A stretch of DNA of 64,000 nucleotides from DASPJR01 sp035628505 (GTDB lineage: Bacteria > Planctomycetota > SZUA-567 > H5-PLA8), in NCBI GenBank assembly GCA_035628505.1, contig DASPJR010000215.1, positions 5,058-69,057 of the forward strand, written 5' to 3'. Under the pieces are notes generated by a model. It saw only the letters and a list, made by a program, of their open reading frames with translations. It had not been told where the DNA came from and did not search any database. A program made the translations under genes and the position numbers. Of the stretch, positions 18,669-29,610 are shown one piece after another; the stretch's first letter is position 1, and the number at the start of each line of letters is the position of its first letter.

Positions 18669-19583
18669 TCAGCGCTTCTGGCGCAGCGAAAGCTGGTACT
18701 CGGACGGCGACAACCCCGTTGCGCGGCGGAAAACCTTGGCGAAGTAATTTCCGTTGGCAAAACCGGTTTGCCGCGCGATCTCCTTCATGGATACCCCGCC
18801 GCGCACCAAAAAGTCTTTTGCACGCTGAATGCGAATCTGCGCCAGCATTTCAAAGAGGGCGATACCGTATTCCTGCGAAAAGCCGCGGCAGAGATGGAAC
18901 GGGCTGACATCAAAATGTAGCGCGAGACCCTCGAGTCCGATGGGTTCGGCGCAATGCTGGACAAGGTAGTCATGGACGCGGCGCATCAGATCGTTGCGCT
19001 TGCGCCGGGCCAGGGCACGGCGTGCTTCCGGATCGGGCGAATAGCGGTGGTGCGCGTAACGCAGAAGCGCGAGCAGGATTTCAAGCAGCGTCACACGCAT
19101 CCGCTGCGGCGCGCCTGCGCTCTCGCCGCGGTACTCGTCCTCAAGTTCCTTAAGCATCATCTGCAGGTGCATGCGCGCGCTTTCATTTTTAAACGGCACG
19201 CCTGCTCCGAGCTCCCGCAGGCTTTTTTCAAGGCCTGGCGCGCGGAAAAAGACATAGAGCGCGCGATAGTCCTCGCCTTTGGCACGAATGTCCTTGTGCG
19301 GCGTGCCTTGAGGAATAATGAAGACGTCACCCGGGCCGACGTCGAACGTCCGCTTGCGCAGCTCGATGCGAGCATGTCCCTGCCGGACCTGGATCAATTC
19401 ATGCGTGGGCGTGGCATGGAAGCGCTCTGCCCACTGGTCACCGACAGAGACCTCATCGAGCTCATAAAGCACCGGGAGCGCCGAAAGGCCGCGTTCAAGT
19501 GCGCGTGTCCAGGCATCCTCTGGCGGTTTCTGCAGGAGGCACGCGGCCCGATCCCACGTCTGCTCCGGGCTGGCTTTCGGCAT
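18669..19583 (-). CDS. AraC-family transcriptional regulator with cupin sensor domain
   Basis: A 304-residue regulator. The N-terminal cupin (about 30-130) includes HELIQVRQGHARIELRKRT and DVFIIPQGTPHKD, the usual sugar-sensing pocket. The C-terminal pair of helix-turn-helices (about 205-300) includes VSPFHLCRGFSQEYG and ARQTGFANGNYFAKVFRRATGLSPSEYQ. It lies between the sulfatase it probably co-transcribes with and the divergent ceramidase/haem fusion 69 bases away, so both are likely targets. The ATG at 19583 is chosen; a TTG twelve codons upstream is the only alternative and neither has a strong ribosome site. Confidence 0.92.
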   Translation of the reverse strand: MPKASPEQTWDRAACLLQKPPEDAWTRALERGLSALPVLYELDEVSVGDQWAERFHATPTHELIQVRQGHARIELRKRTFDVGPGDVFIIPQGTPHKDIRAKGEDYRALYVFFRAPGLEKSLRELGAGVPFKNESARMHLQMMLKELEDEYRGESAGAPQRMRVTLLEILLALLRYAHHRYSPDPEARRALARRKRNDLMRRVHDYLVQHCAEPIGLEGLALHFDVSPFHLCRGFSQEYGIALFEMLAQIRIQRAKDFLVRGGVSMKEIARQTGFANGNYFAKVFRRATGLSPSEYQLSLRQKR

Positions 19584-19652
19584 ACACGCGACGGTACAAA
19601 AATTTACCCTTCTTTGCAAGACGAGGAAGCCGCGTGCGCTGGAGGCAACTGT

Positions 19653-22600
19653 ATGTATAAACAGTGGATTGCCACCCGGAGAACGCGTATGCGCTTTAGC
19701 ATTCCTTTGTCTTTTCTGTTCTGCGTGCTGACCTGGACGTGCGTGTCTGGTGAAAACGCCTTTCGAGCAGGCATCGCGAGTGTCGACATCTCACCGCAGA
19801 AATTTCCGGTGCGCGTCAACGGTGGCTTCACTTCGCGCGAAGCGGGCAAACTTCTCGATACATTGGAAGCCAAAGCGCTGGCGCTCGACGATGGCAAAAT
19901 GCGCATCGTGATTGTCCTCGTCGATTCCTGCATGCTCCCGCGCACGCTGATAGACGAAGCCAAGGAACTCGCCGCGAAGACTACAAAAATCCCGACCGAG
20001 AACATGCTCGTGGCTGCCACGCACACGCATTCGGCGCCGTCCGCGATGGGCTGTTTAGGCACGCCCCCTGATGACGTTTACCCGCAGCTGCTTCCCGGCA
20101 AAATTTCGCAGGTTATCGAGAACGCCGTCGCGGCGTTGCAGCCCGCGAAGGTAGGGTGGGGCTCCGTGCAGGCGCCGGAGTACACCAACTGCCGGCGCTG
20201 GATCCGCCGCTTCGACAAGTTGCTCACTGACCCGTTCGGTGAAAAGAACGTTAAGGCGAACATGCATCCGGGCTACCTCAGTCCCGATGCGATCGGCCCG
20301 AGCGGGCCCGTCGATTCGGAACTGGGGATTCTGTCGGTGCAGACGGCAGACGGCAAGCCGCTGGCTTTGCTCGCCAACTATTCGATGCACTACTTCGGTG
20401 CGGGCATGCTCTCGTCGGACTACTTCGGGCGCTTCGCGAAGGAGGTCGCCCGCCGCATTGCTCCGCAGCAGGATGCGAATTCGTTTCTAGTCATCATGTC
20501 GCAGGGCACCAGCGGCGATCTATACTGGGCCGATTACAGCAAGCCGGCGAAAAGTCTCGGCATGGATGAATACGCCGCAGCAATGGCGGCCAAGGCCCAG
20601 GCCGTCTACGAAAAAATCAAGCATCAGGATTCACTGACGCTCGCCATGCGCGAGGCGAAGCTGACTCTTGGCTTCAGGCTCGCCGATGAAAAACGGATGG
20701 CGTGGGCGAAATCCGTTGTCGCGGGACTCAACGGACGTCTGCCGAAAACGATTCCCGAAGTTTACGCGCATGAACAGATCTTTCTGGCCGAGCGGCCCAC
20801 GGCGGAGCTCAAGCTGCAGGCTGTTCGCATCGGGGACATGGCTTTCACAGCGATTCCCAACGAGGTGTATTCGATCACCGGCCTCAAGCTGAAGGCGCAG
20901 AGCCCCCTGAAGCCCACCTTTAATATTGAGCTCGCCAACGGCTCTGAAGGCTACATTCCTCCGCCCGAGCAGCACACGCTAGGCGGTTACACAACATGGC
21001 CCGCGCGCACCGCCGGACTTGAGGTTCAGGCCGAGCCACGCATAGTCGAAGCGCTGCTCAAGCTGCTGGAGGACGTTTCGGGTAAGCCGCGCCAGAAGCT
21101 CATCGACACGCACGGCGCGTACGCTGAAAATGTGCTCAAGGCCAAGCCGCTTGCGTATTACCGCTTGAACGAGATCAGCCTGCCGCAGGCGCTCGACGCG
21201 AGCGGCAATGGCCGCCACGCGCAGTACGAAGAGAAGATCGCGCTCTATCTCAGCGGCCCCGACTCAGCAGCGTTCTCCGGCGAAGCAGTCAACCGTGCGC
21301 CGCATTTCGCGGGCGGCCGCCTGCGCGCGCCGGCAAAGCCAGGTGGCAAATACTCGGTCTCGTTCTGGCTCTGGAATGGCTTGCCCAAAGACGTACGCGA
21401 CGTTGCCGGCTACGCCTTCTCCTATGGCGCCGATAAGGCCGCGCAAGCGCCAGGAGATCATTTGGCCATCGGCGGCAAAGCCATTGCCGGAGGCAAGGTT
21501 CTCTTTTTTAACGGCGACACGCTCAATCAGGTTCTTGAAGGCAAGACTGAAATACCGCTCAAGACGTGGGTACATGTCGCTCTCGTGCGCGATGGCAAAA
21601 ACGTCATCGTTTATCTGAACGGCAAACCTGAAATCACCGGCGAGGCAGCCAGCAGCGTTCCGGCCGAAGGCGCCGAGTTCTTCTTTGGCGGACGCAACGA
21701 TCATTTGTTTGATTGGGAAGGCAAACTCGACGAAGCGGCGATTTTCGATCGCGTGTTGAGCGCCGACGAAGTCGCGGCTCAGTTTGCGGCGTCTGGCATG
21801 CCTGGCATCGCCGCTGCGCCCGAAGCGGCTCCCAAGACCCCGGCACAGAATCTGAAAGCGCCCACGCCGCAGGAAGCACTCGCGGCGCTTCGCGTCAAAG
21901 ACGGCTTTGAGGTTCAGCTCGTTGCGGCCGAACCGCTCACGCTCGATCCGGTCGCCTTCGACTGGGGGCCTGATGGACGCCTCTGGGTTGCCGAAATGGC
22001 CGATTATCCGCTTGGTATGGATGGAAAAATGAAGCCGGGCGGTCGCATCCGCGTACTGGAAGATACGAATGGCGACGGCGTGTACGACAAGTCGACACTG
22101 TTCATGGACGACGTGCGCATGCCCACTGGCATCATGGTCTGGCGCGGCGGCGTTTTAGTCAGCGCGGCGCCTGAAATCATTTTTGCGTCGGACACAAATG
22201 GCGACGGCAAGGCCGACGAAAGGAAGGTGCTCTACAGCGGTTTCAAGGAAGGCAATCCGCAGCTGCGCGTCAACGCCCTGCGCTGGGGGCTCGATGGCTG
22301 GGTTTACTGCGCCAACGGCTGGAGCAACGGCACGGTCAAATCCGCAGCGACCGGCGAGAGCGTCGATATCAGCGGGCGCGATCTGCGCATTCAGCCCGAC
22401 ACGGGGCGGATGGAAACGATCTCCGGCGTGACGCAGTTCGGCCGCGAGCGCGACGACTTTGACCACTGGTTCGGCGTGAACAATAGCTTTCCCGTGTGGC
22501 ATTACGTGCTGAACGAACGGTACGCCAAGCGCAATCCGCACGTCCCGGCGCTCGATCCGATCAAGCAGCTTGTTCTGCCGCGCAACCCCAAGATCTTCCC

Positions 22601-24686
22601 GATCGCACCTCCCGAAAAACGCTATCACAGCTTCAACGAAGCCGGCCGCTTCACTTCCGCGTGCTCGACGATGATCTACCGGGATGAGTTCCTGTTTCCG
22701 GCGTCGGCCGACATGCATGCTTTCACCTGCGAGCCCTTTCACAGCCTGATGCATCACGAAATCCTGCGTCATGACGGCGTGAGCTTCAGTGCGCAGCGGC
22801 CGGATGATGAAAAGGAGAGCGAATTCCTCGCTTCGTCCAGCCGCTGGTTCAAGCCCGTCATGGTCCGCATGGGCCCGGATGGAGCGCTGTGGGTCGCCGA
22901 CATGTGCCGCCTGATGATCGAGCATCCCGAATGGCTGCCGGCCGAAGGCAAAGCTGAGATGGCGCCGATCTACCGCGCCGGAGAAGATACCGGTCGCATC
23001 TTCCGCATCGTGCCGAAAAACGCCGCGCGGCGCGCGATCCCGAATCTTTCCGCGCTCACGCCCGCGCAGCTCACGGCGCGCCTTAGCAGCGCAAATGGAT
23101 TTGAGCGTGACCTCGTCCAGCGCATGCTCCTCTGGCGCGCTGACAAAATGGTTGAGCCGGAACTTGCGAAAATCGCACGCAGCGGCGAGCGGCCTGCGTC
23201 GCGCGCCCAAGCGCTGTGGACACTGCACTGCCTTGGCGAGACACCGGCGGACGTTCTTATCGCTGCCCTGAGCGATGCCTCGCCTGCTGTTCGTGAGCAG
23301 GCTGTGCGTATCGCCGAATTTCACGGCGAAAAAGCCGATGTACGCGGCGCGGCGCTTAAGCTGGCCGGCGACCCCGATGCCAAAGTCCGCCTGCAGCTGG
23401 CTTGGACAGCGGGTACGTGGAAGGAAGCCGAAGCGGGCAAGGCGCTGGCCTCGATTGCCCTGCGTGATGTGAGCGACAAATACATCACGGCGGCTGTACT
23501 CAGTTCGGCGGTGCCGCACTGCGCGGCTCTTTCCAGTGAACTCCTCGCCGCTGGGCCAGCCGGGCAGGCCTACTTCGAGCCGCTGCTGAACACTGCTTTG
23601 GCCACGCAGCAGCGCGAGGCGCTTGCGGTGCTGCTGCGCGGCGCGCTCGCGGCTCCTGAAAAAAGTGCCCAGATGAATGCGCTGTCGGTGCTGCTCGAAG
23701 CAATCCGCAGGCGGGGCGCCTCGCTTGAAAAACTACGCTCATCGGCCGCGGACGCGCTGACGACGGAACTCGAAAAAATTTCGGCCATTCGCGAGAATGC
23801 GCGCACGCTTGCGGCGGCATCTGATACCGAAGCATCTCTGCGTGCCGCAGCAGTCCGGTTGCTCGGTTATGACAATGAACAGCGCGAGAGCGCAGCGGAG
23901 ATTCTCAAGCCGCTGCTCGCGCCGCAGACGCCCACCGACCTGCAGCTTGCGGCGGTAAAGTCGCTGGCGCGGCTTGGCGGTGAGCGCGTCCCGGAAAACC
24001 TGCTCGGCGGCTGGAATACGTATGGGCCCTCACTGCGCTCGGCGATTGCCGATGAGCTGCTCAGCCGCGACGAATGGGCGCTGGCGCTGCTGAAAAGCAT
24101 TGAAGCGAAGAAGGTCGCTGCAATGGAACTTGACGCGCAGCGCCGCGAGCGGCTGCTCAAGCACAAGACGGCGGCGATCAAGGACCAGGCGAAAAAGCTC
24201 TTCGCGGCGACGGTCAACGAAGACCGGCAGAAAGTCGTCGATGCTTTCACGCCGGCGCTGAAGCTCACGCCTAACCGCGACAATGGCGTGAAAATTTTCG
24301 CGCGTGCCTGCATTGCCTGTCACAAGCTCGATGGCGTCGGGCAGGAGATCGGGCCTGATCTGCGCTCGGTCGCCGCACATGCGCCGGAGAAACTGCTCGC
24401 GTCGATTCTCGATCCGAGCCGCGCGATCGAGCCCGGCTACATGGCGTTTGCCTGCGTGCTCAACTCGGGCGAGCAGGTTTACGGCCTCATTACCGCCGAG
24501 AGCGGCGCGAGCATCTCGATGAAACTGGCCGACAACACGATGCGTTCGATCCTGCGCAGCGAGATCAAGGTTCTGCGCGGCACGAATGTCTCCCTGATGC
24601 CTGAAGGTCTTGAAGCCGGGCTCAGCCAGCAGGACATCGCCGACCTGATCCATTATCTCAGGACACCAACCACGACCAAGAATTGA
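19653..24686 (+). CDS. Exported five-module fusion: ceramidase-like, LamG, beta-propeller, HEAT, haem c
   Basis: A 1677-residue protein with a signal peptide (residues 1-36). Modules: neutral/alkaline ceramidase-like N-terminal domain (about 38-470; ATHTHSAPSA near 120 supplies zinc-binding histidines, SQGTSGDL near 283 matches the active-serine region); LamG-like jelly roll (about 500-715); PVC-type propeller dehydrogenase domain (about 740-1125); HEAT-like helical repeats (about 1135-1515); and a terminal cytochrome-c-like domain with C1553-IAC-H1557. The last three modules are a known PVC architecture; joining them to a ceramidase-like domain is unusual. The ATG at 19653 is chosen because GGAGG sits seven bases upstream; ATG 19689 is possible. 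It is divergent from the AraC gene. The substrate might be an N-acyl lipid or amide-linked glycan. Confidence 0.88.
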   Translation: MYKQWIATRRTRMRFSIPLSFLFCVLTWTCVSGENAFRAGIASVDISPQKFPVRVNGGFTSREAGKLLDTLEAKALALDDGKMRIVIVLVDSCMLPRTLIDEAKELAAKTTKIPTENMLVAATHTHSAPSAMGCLGTPPDDVYPQLLPGKISQVIENAVAALQPAKVGWGSVQAPEYTNCRRWIRRFDKLLTDPFGEKNVKANMHPGYLSPDAIGPSGPVDSELGILSVQTADGKPLALLANYSMHYFGAGMLSSDYFGRFAKEVARRIAPQQDANSFLVIMSQGTSGDLYWADYSKPAKSLGMDEYAAAMAAKAQAVYEKIKHQDSLTLAMREAKLTLGFRLADEKRMAWAKSVVAGLNGRLPKTIPEVYAHEQIFLAERPTAELKLQAVRIGDMAFTAIPNEVYSITGLKLKAQSPLKPTFNIELANGSEGYIPPPEQHTLGGYTTWPARTAGLEVQAEPRIVEALLKLLEDVSGKPRQKLIDTHGAYAENVLKAKPLAYYRLNEISLPQALDASGNGRHAQYEEKIALYLSGPDSAAFSGEAVNRAPHFAGGRLRAPAKPGGKYSVSFWLWNGLPKDVRDVAGYAFSYGADKAAQAPGDHLAIGGKAIAGGKVLFFNGDTLNQVLEGKTEIPLKTWVHVALVRDGKNVIVYLNGKPEITGEAASSVPAEGAEFFFGGRNDHLFDWEGKLDEAAIFDRVLSADEVAAQFAASGMPGIAAAPEAAPKTPAQNLKAPTPQEALAALRVKDGFEVQLVAAEPLTLDPVAFDWGPDGRLWVAEMADYPLGMDGKMKPGGRIRVLEDTNGDGVYDKSTLFMDDVRMPTGIMVWRGGVLVSAAPEIIFASDTNGDGKADERKVLYSGFKEGNPQLRVNALRWGLDGWVYCANGWSNGTVKSAATGESVDISGRDLRIQPDTGRMETISGVTQFGRERDDFDHWFGVNNSFPVWHYVLNERYAKRNPHVPALDPIKQLVLPRNPKIFPIAPPEKRYHSFNEAGRFTSACSTMIYRDEFLFPASADMHAFTCEPFHSLMHHEILRHDGVSFSAQRPDDEKESEFLASSSRWFKPVMVRMGPDGALWVADMCRLMIEHPEWLPAEGKAEMAPIYRAGEDTGRIFRIVPKNAARRAIPNLSALTPAQLTARLSSANGFERDLVQRMLLWRADKMVEPELAKIARSGERPASRAQALWTLHCLGETPADVLIAALSDASPAVREQAVRIAEFHGEKADVRGAALKLAGDPDAKVRLQLAWTAGTWKEAEAGKALASIALRDVSDKYITAAVLSSAVPHCAALSSELLAAGPAGQAYFEPLLNTALATQQREALAVLLRGALAAPEKSAQMNALSVLLEAIRRRGASLEKLRSSAADALTTELEKISAIRENARTLAAASDTEASLRAAAVRLLGYDNEQRESAAEILKPLLAPQTPTDLQLAAVKSLARLGGERVPENLLGGWNTYGPSLRSAIADELLSRDEWALALLKSIEAKKVAAMELDAQRRERLLKHKTAAIKDQAKKLFAATVNEDRQKVVDAFTPALKLTPNRDNGVKIFARACIACHKLDGVGQEIGPDLRSVAAHAPEKLLASILDPSRAIEPGYMAFACVLNSGEQVYGLITAESGASISMKLADNTMRSILRSEIKVLRGTNVSLMPEGLEAGLSQQDIADLIHYLRTPTTTKN

Positions 24687-24810
24687 ACGCTCCGAATGCC
24701 CTTAGCTGCTAAAGAGCCCGGAAAATCCGCGACGTCTCCTTATAATGCGCCACGCTGAATGCGCTCGCGCGCTCAAACGTCCCGTTTGTTGCATACATGG
24801 AGATCCGCCG

Positions 24811-25698
24811 ATGAAGCCGGCAACGCTCGCTTTTGCCTGTCTGTTTTCTCTTTCGCTGCTCTCGCTCCGCGCCGAAACCCCCGCGGAGAAACTTAAGGCG
24901 CTTGGCGCGAAGGTCACCGAAGCCGGCGGCGTGGTGACGCAGGTGCAGGTCGACGCGGCCAAGTTCACCGCAGACGATTACAAGACGCTCAACGCCTGCA
25001 CGCAGATAAAAAAGCTCACCATCAACGGTAAGACACTCAACGATGCCGCGCTGGCTTCGCTTTCGGGCCTTGAACAGCTTGAAGAGCTCAGCACCAACGA
25101 AACGCAGCTCAGTGACGAGGGCTACAAAGGCTTCCAGGCATTTAAAAAATTGCGCTCGCTGGCGCTTTATCATCCCTCGTGGGATCTAAAGACGTTCACC
25201 GGCACGGGCCTGGCGCATCTCAAAGGCTGCCCCAATCTAACGCGGCTCACGTTTGCAGGCTCCACCGTCGGCGACACGGGGCTCGAAGCCATCGGGCAAA
25301 TCTCGCAGCTCAAGGAGTTTCTGATCTGGCACACAATGCAGACTCAGGCCGGCAATAAGCATCTGCTCAATCTCAGCCTTACGTTCCTGAAAATCGGGCA
25401 GCGCCTGCCGAGGTGGGGAACGACGCCTGCGCCGAGTTTCGATGCCAGCACGATTCCGCTGATTGCGCAGATGAAATCGCTCGAGCGCCTGGAGCTTTTC
25501 GAAGCGCGCCTCACCGCTGAAAATCTTCAGCCGCTGAAGGAACTGCCGAAGTTGAAGCTGCTGTCGATCCACACCTGCGACATCTCAGCGGCGGATATCG
25601 ATGCCGTTAAAGCCGCGCTGCCGCAGGTGAAAGTCGACTTCAAGCCCATCACTGATGCCGACAAGGAAGCGACGCTGGTTAAGAAGCTTAAGCTTTGA
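24811..25698 (+). CDS. Secreted leucine-rich-repeat protein
   Basis: A 295-residue protein with a signal peptide (MKPATLAFACLFSLSLLSLRA). The body consists of LRR units of the bacterial GALA/planctomycete type, for example LASLSGLEQLEELSTNETQLSDEGY, then LAHLKGCPNLTRLTFAGSTVGDTGLEAI. LRR domains mediate protein contacts; no enzymatic domain is visible. It follows the five-module fusion after 124 bases on the same strand and could be part of its transcript. ATG 24811, with GGAG eight bases before it, is preferred over an in-frame upstream codon because the signal peptide begins there. Confidence 0.85.
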   Translation: MKPATLAFACLFSLSLLSLRAETPAEKLKALGAKVTEAGGVVTQVQVDAAKFTADDYKTLNACTQIKKLTINGKTLNDAALASLSGLEQLEELSTNETQLSDEGYKGFQAFKKLRSLALYHPSWDLKTFTGTGLAHLKGCPNLTRLTFAGSTVGDTGLEAIGQISQLKEFLIWHTMQTQAGNKHLLNLSLTFLKIGQRLPRWGTTPAPSFDASTIPLIAQMKSLERLELFEARLTAENLQPLKELPKLKLLSIHTCDISAADIDAVKAALPQVKVDFKPITDADKEATLVKKLKL

Positions 25699-25729
25699 GA
25701 AATTGGTGTCAGTGCTTTGCTTTTGTTTT

Positions 25730-25763
25730 CCCCTCCCCTTGCGCGAGGGGTTGGGGGGAGGGG
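25730..25763. repeat. G-rich/C-rich inverted repeat downstream of the LRR gene
   Basis: CCCCTCCCC (25730-25738) faces GGGGAGGGG (25755-25763), with another GGGG run in the loop. It can form a hairpin or, on the plus strand, a stacked-G structure. It has no T-tract on either side, so it is recorded as an intergenic repeat. Confidence 0.55.
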
Positions 25764-25900
25764 TTAGCCGCCGATGGCAGAACGAACCTCGACAACAGTT
25801 GAAACAGACGTTTTCGTTTCACAGTTTCAGTTTTCATTGGTCATTTAGCAGCGTCTGCAAAGCAGCGCCGTGCAAAATGAGTATGAGAATGGCGCTATGA

Positions 25901-25942
25901 ATAAAAAAAGCGGGCTCGAGTGTCGCGAACACTCGAGCCCGC
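25901..25942 (-). terminator. Rho-independent terminator of groES-groEL
   Basis: A perfect 14-base stem (25910-25923 with 25929-25942), loop CGCGA, is followed on the minus strand by seven T residues. It lies about 150 bases beyond the groEL stop codon and is the strongest intrinsic terminator in the window. Confidence 0.92.
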
Positions 25943-26093
25943 ACGGTTCCATGCCCCCTTTCGCTCTCCCCAAGAGGCGGGAGTGAAAGACTGCCGGGGT
26001 CCAGCTAGGTGAAAAACACTTCTTCTGGCAAATTGCGAAGCGGACCTGTCGTTTGATCCGCCCCGCGTTATTTCAGGAACTTATCGGCAGCTA

Positions 26094-27716
<1,623 letters not shown>

Positions 27717-27787
27717 GTGTGTCGGTCTCCTTAAGTTTTAGAAATCCGGAATCTGGTTTAAACACGGGCAAAGAGCCCGCGGCGACA

Positions 27788-28084
27788 TTAGCTCTTTACG
27801 ATGGCCAGGACATCTTCTTCCGGCATCAGCAAAAGTTCTTCGCCGTCGATCTTCACTTCGGTGCCGGCATAGGAGGCGAACAGAATGCGGTCGCCCTTCT
27901 TGACCTGGAAACCGCCGCGCGAACCGTCGTCGAGCAGTTTGCCGGAACCCAGGGCGATGACCTTGCCTTCCTTCGGTTTCTCTTTAGCGGCGTCCGGAAG
28001 AACGATACCACCGGCGGTCTTCTCTTCAGCCTCCAGGCGGCGGACCAAAATCTTGTCTCCCAAAGGATTGACGTTCGTGGCCAT
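27788..28084 (-). CDS. groES: Co-chaperonin GroES
   Basis: A 98-residue heptameric lid for GroEL. Characteristic segments are PLGDKILVRRLEAEEKTAGGIVLPDAAKEKP, including the mobile loop, and ILFASYAGTEVKIDGEELLLMPEEDVLAI. It is the first gene of the leftward groES-groEL operon. AAGGAG lies close before the start. The usual CIRCE operator (TTAGCACTC-N9-GAGTGCTAA) was looked for upstream and not seen, so HrcA control is not supported by this sequence. Confidence 0.97.
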   Translation of the reverse strand: MATNVNPLGDKILVRRLEAEEKTAGGIVLPDAAKEKPKEGKVIALGSGKLLDDGSRGGFQVKKGDRILFASYAGTEVKIDGEELLLMPEEDVLAIVKS

Positions 28085-28323
28085 GTCTGTGCAGTCTCCT
28101 TACTGAAACACTGAATCGTTTATTCGTTGAACGGTCAACGCGCGCGAAGTTTAGCAACCTGAAGGCCACACCCGAAAGCTGTTCTAAGTCCATAATCGAC
28201 AATTGGTTATCATGCTTGAGAGGGCCTAAGAGATAAAATATTCGCCAAAATCACGTCAGACTGACCCGCTCAGCCAAGGTCTCAACCGTCAGAGTGGCTC
28301 AGAAGTGGGTCCGGAGTCTAATT

Positions 28324-28383
28324 GTCGGGAGTCTGGAGTCCAGGAGGTCCCGACTGCCGACTCAAGACTCCTAGACTCCCGAC
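28324..28383. repeat. GACTC-rich hairpin repeat
   Basis: GTCGGGAGTCT (28324-28334) is perfectly inverted at 28373-28383, and the loop contains further GAGTC/GACTC units. It sits about 35 bases before the start codon at 28420, in the 335-base gap between divergent groES and this gene. It resembles in style, not in sequence, the hairpin at 543-612. Confidence 0.65.
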
Positions 28384-28419
28384 TCAAGACTCGCTACAAC
28401 GGTGTGCGGAGGAGGGGTT

Positions 28420-29223
28420 ATGCGAGAACTTTCGTGGGCCGCGTTGGCGGCGTGTGCGCTTGTGTCTGGATATCTCTGCGCGGAAGAGCCGGCAGACATC
28501 CAGATCGAGCCCAACGGTGTGAGACTGATTGCGGAAGACAAAAGCCCCGACAAAGTGCTGCGCGCATTCAACGGCGAACCGGGTGCGACGATATCCCTCC
28601 TGATTTCAGCGCCCGCCGGCGGCCTGGTCCACATCGACAACAAGAACAGTACGATCTCGAAGTTCACCGACGACAAAGGCAACGATCTGCTTACGCGCAA
28701 GGATCCGTCCAGCCCCGCGCAGAGCGGCTTCAGCATGTTCCGTATCGCCCGCGACGGCAAGAACGGCGCCGTTGAAGTGAACGGTCCCAACGCGCCCGCA
28801 GCCGGCACGACAAAACTGCGGCTTGAAGGATTGCTGACCGTGCTGTGCGCGAAGAACACGATCGAACACGTGGTCAAAGACGTGGCGCTGAAGAATGGAT
28901 CCAAGATCACCGGGCCCAACCTGGAACTGACGGTGGATCTGGTCGGCAAGCCCGAGGTCGGCACGGAACCGCTGGGACTGATTCTACGGGCGTATCGCGA
29001 ACTGGACGAAGTCGCCGACGTGCGCTTTCTCAAGGCCGACGGAAGTGAGATCAAAGCCACACGCGTGAGCACCGCAAAAATGGGCATTCTCGGGAATCTG
29101 ACCGTCGAATGGAGCTACAATCTCGCCGAAAAGGTCGACGCCGCGACGGTGAAGCTGCTGCTCTGGAGCGACCTGCAGAAAAAGCGCGTGCCCTTCAAGC
29201 TCGACGTCGACGTGGGATTGTGA
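28420..29223 (+). CDS. Secreted protein of unknown function
   Basis: A 267-residue protein with an N-terminal signal peptide (about residues 1-22). The mature part is predicted mostly beta (DIQIEPNGVRLIAEDKSPDKVL; VEVNGPNAPAAGTTKLRLEGLL). I do not recognise a family. The ATG at 28420 is preceded by GGAGGAGGGG, a very strong ribosome site, so a GTG six codons earlier is rejected. It stands between the groES promoter region and ftsK with no obvious operon partner. Codon use matches its neighbours, so recent transfer is not suggested. Confidence 0.75.
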   Translation: MRELSWAALAACALVSGYLCAEEPADIQIEPNGVRLIAEDKSPDKVLRAFNGEPGATISLLISAPAGGLVHIDNKNSTISKFTDDKGNDLLTRKDPSSPAQSGFSMFRIARDGKNGAVEVNGPNAPAAGTTKLRLEGLLTVLCAKNTIEHVVKDVALKNGSKITGPNLELTVDLVGKPEVGTEPLGLILRAYRELDEVADVRFLKADGSEIKATRVSTAKMGILGNLTVEWSYNLAEKVDAATVKLLLWSDLQKKRVPFKLDVDVGL

Positions 29224-29240
29224 GCGCGCTTTGACATATT

Positions 29241-29276
29241 CGCCAAGGACGCCAAGGCGCCAAGAACGCCAAGAAG
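29241..29276. repeat. Four tandem CGCCAAG units
   Basis: CGCCAAG recurs at 29241, 29250, 29258 and 29267 with an 8-9 base period, directly after the secreted-protein gene. It belongs to the low-complexity intergenic repeats of this genome. Confidence 0.6.
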
Positions 29277-29321
29277 TTTTGATTCATTAAATCCAAAATT
29301 ACCAGCAAAAGCCGGCGCCAA

Positions 29322-29341
29322 CCCCGACAGGACTGTCGGGG
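29322..29341. repeat. CCCCGACAG inverted repeat
   Basis: Nine-base perfect arms with a two-base centre (GA), in the 387-base gap upstream of ftsK. No T-tract follows on either strand. Confidence 0.5.
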
Positions 29342-29395
29342 CCACCAGCATGAGTAAGTAATCTTCGGCAGCTTGCCGTCACACTCCCGTCTTTA

Positions 29396-29420
29396 TTCTT
29401 CGTGTCTTTGTGTCTTCGTG
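29396..29420. repeat. GTGTCTT-type short tandem repeat
   Basis: TTCTTCGTG and TGTCTT units alternate over 25 bases. The remainder of the 29224-29610 gap holds no gene or promoter that I can support. Confidence 0.5.
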
Positions 29421-29610
29421 TTGAGCCGTTCCATTCAAGAGCCAAGAGCCGCCAACAGCCCCCGACAAACCCTAACGTCCCCTCTCCATTATGCCGATAA
29501 CAGCCTATCTCGGATGGACTGTCGCAACGGGCAGCCTGCGAGCTTGTTTGAACTCTGCCGTATTCCCTTGGGGGGGAAGAAGTGGAGGGGATGTCAAAAT
29601 GGAGGGAGTA

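Noticed and set aside
22155..23519. 454-codon open frame antisense to the five-module fusion
   Set aside because: Falls wholly inside the propeller and HEAT coding region and has no start signals.
28085..28300. CIRCE heat-shock operator upstream of groES
   Set aside because: No TTAGCACTC/GAGTGCTAA pair found; the partial TTGAACGGTCAA symmetry near 28127 is too weak.
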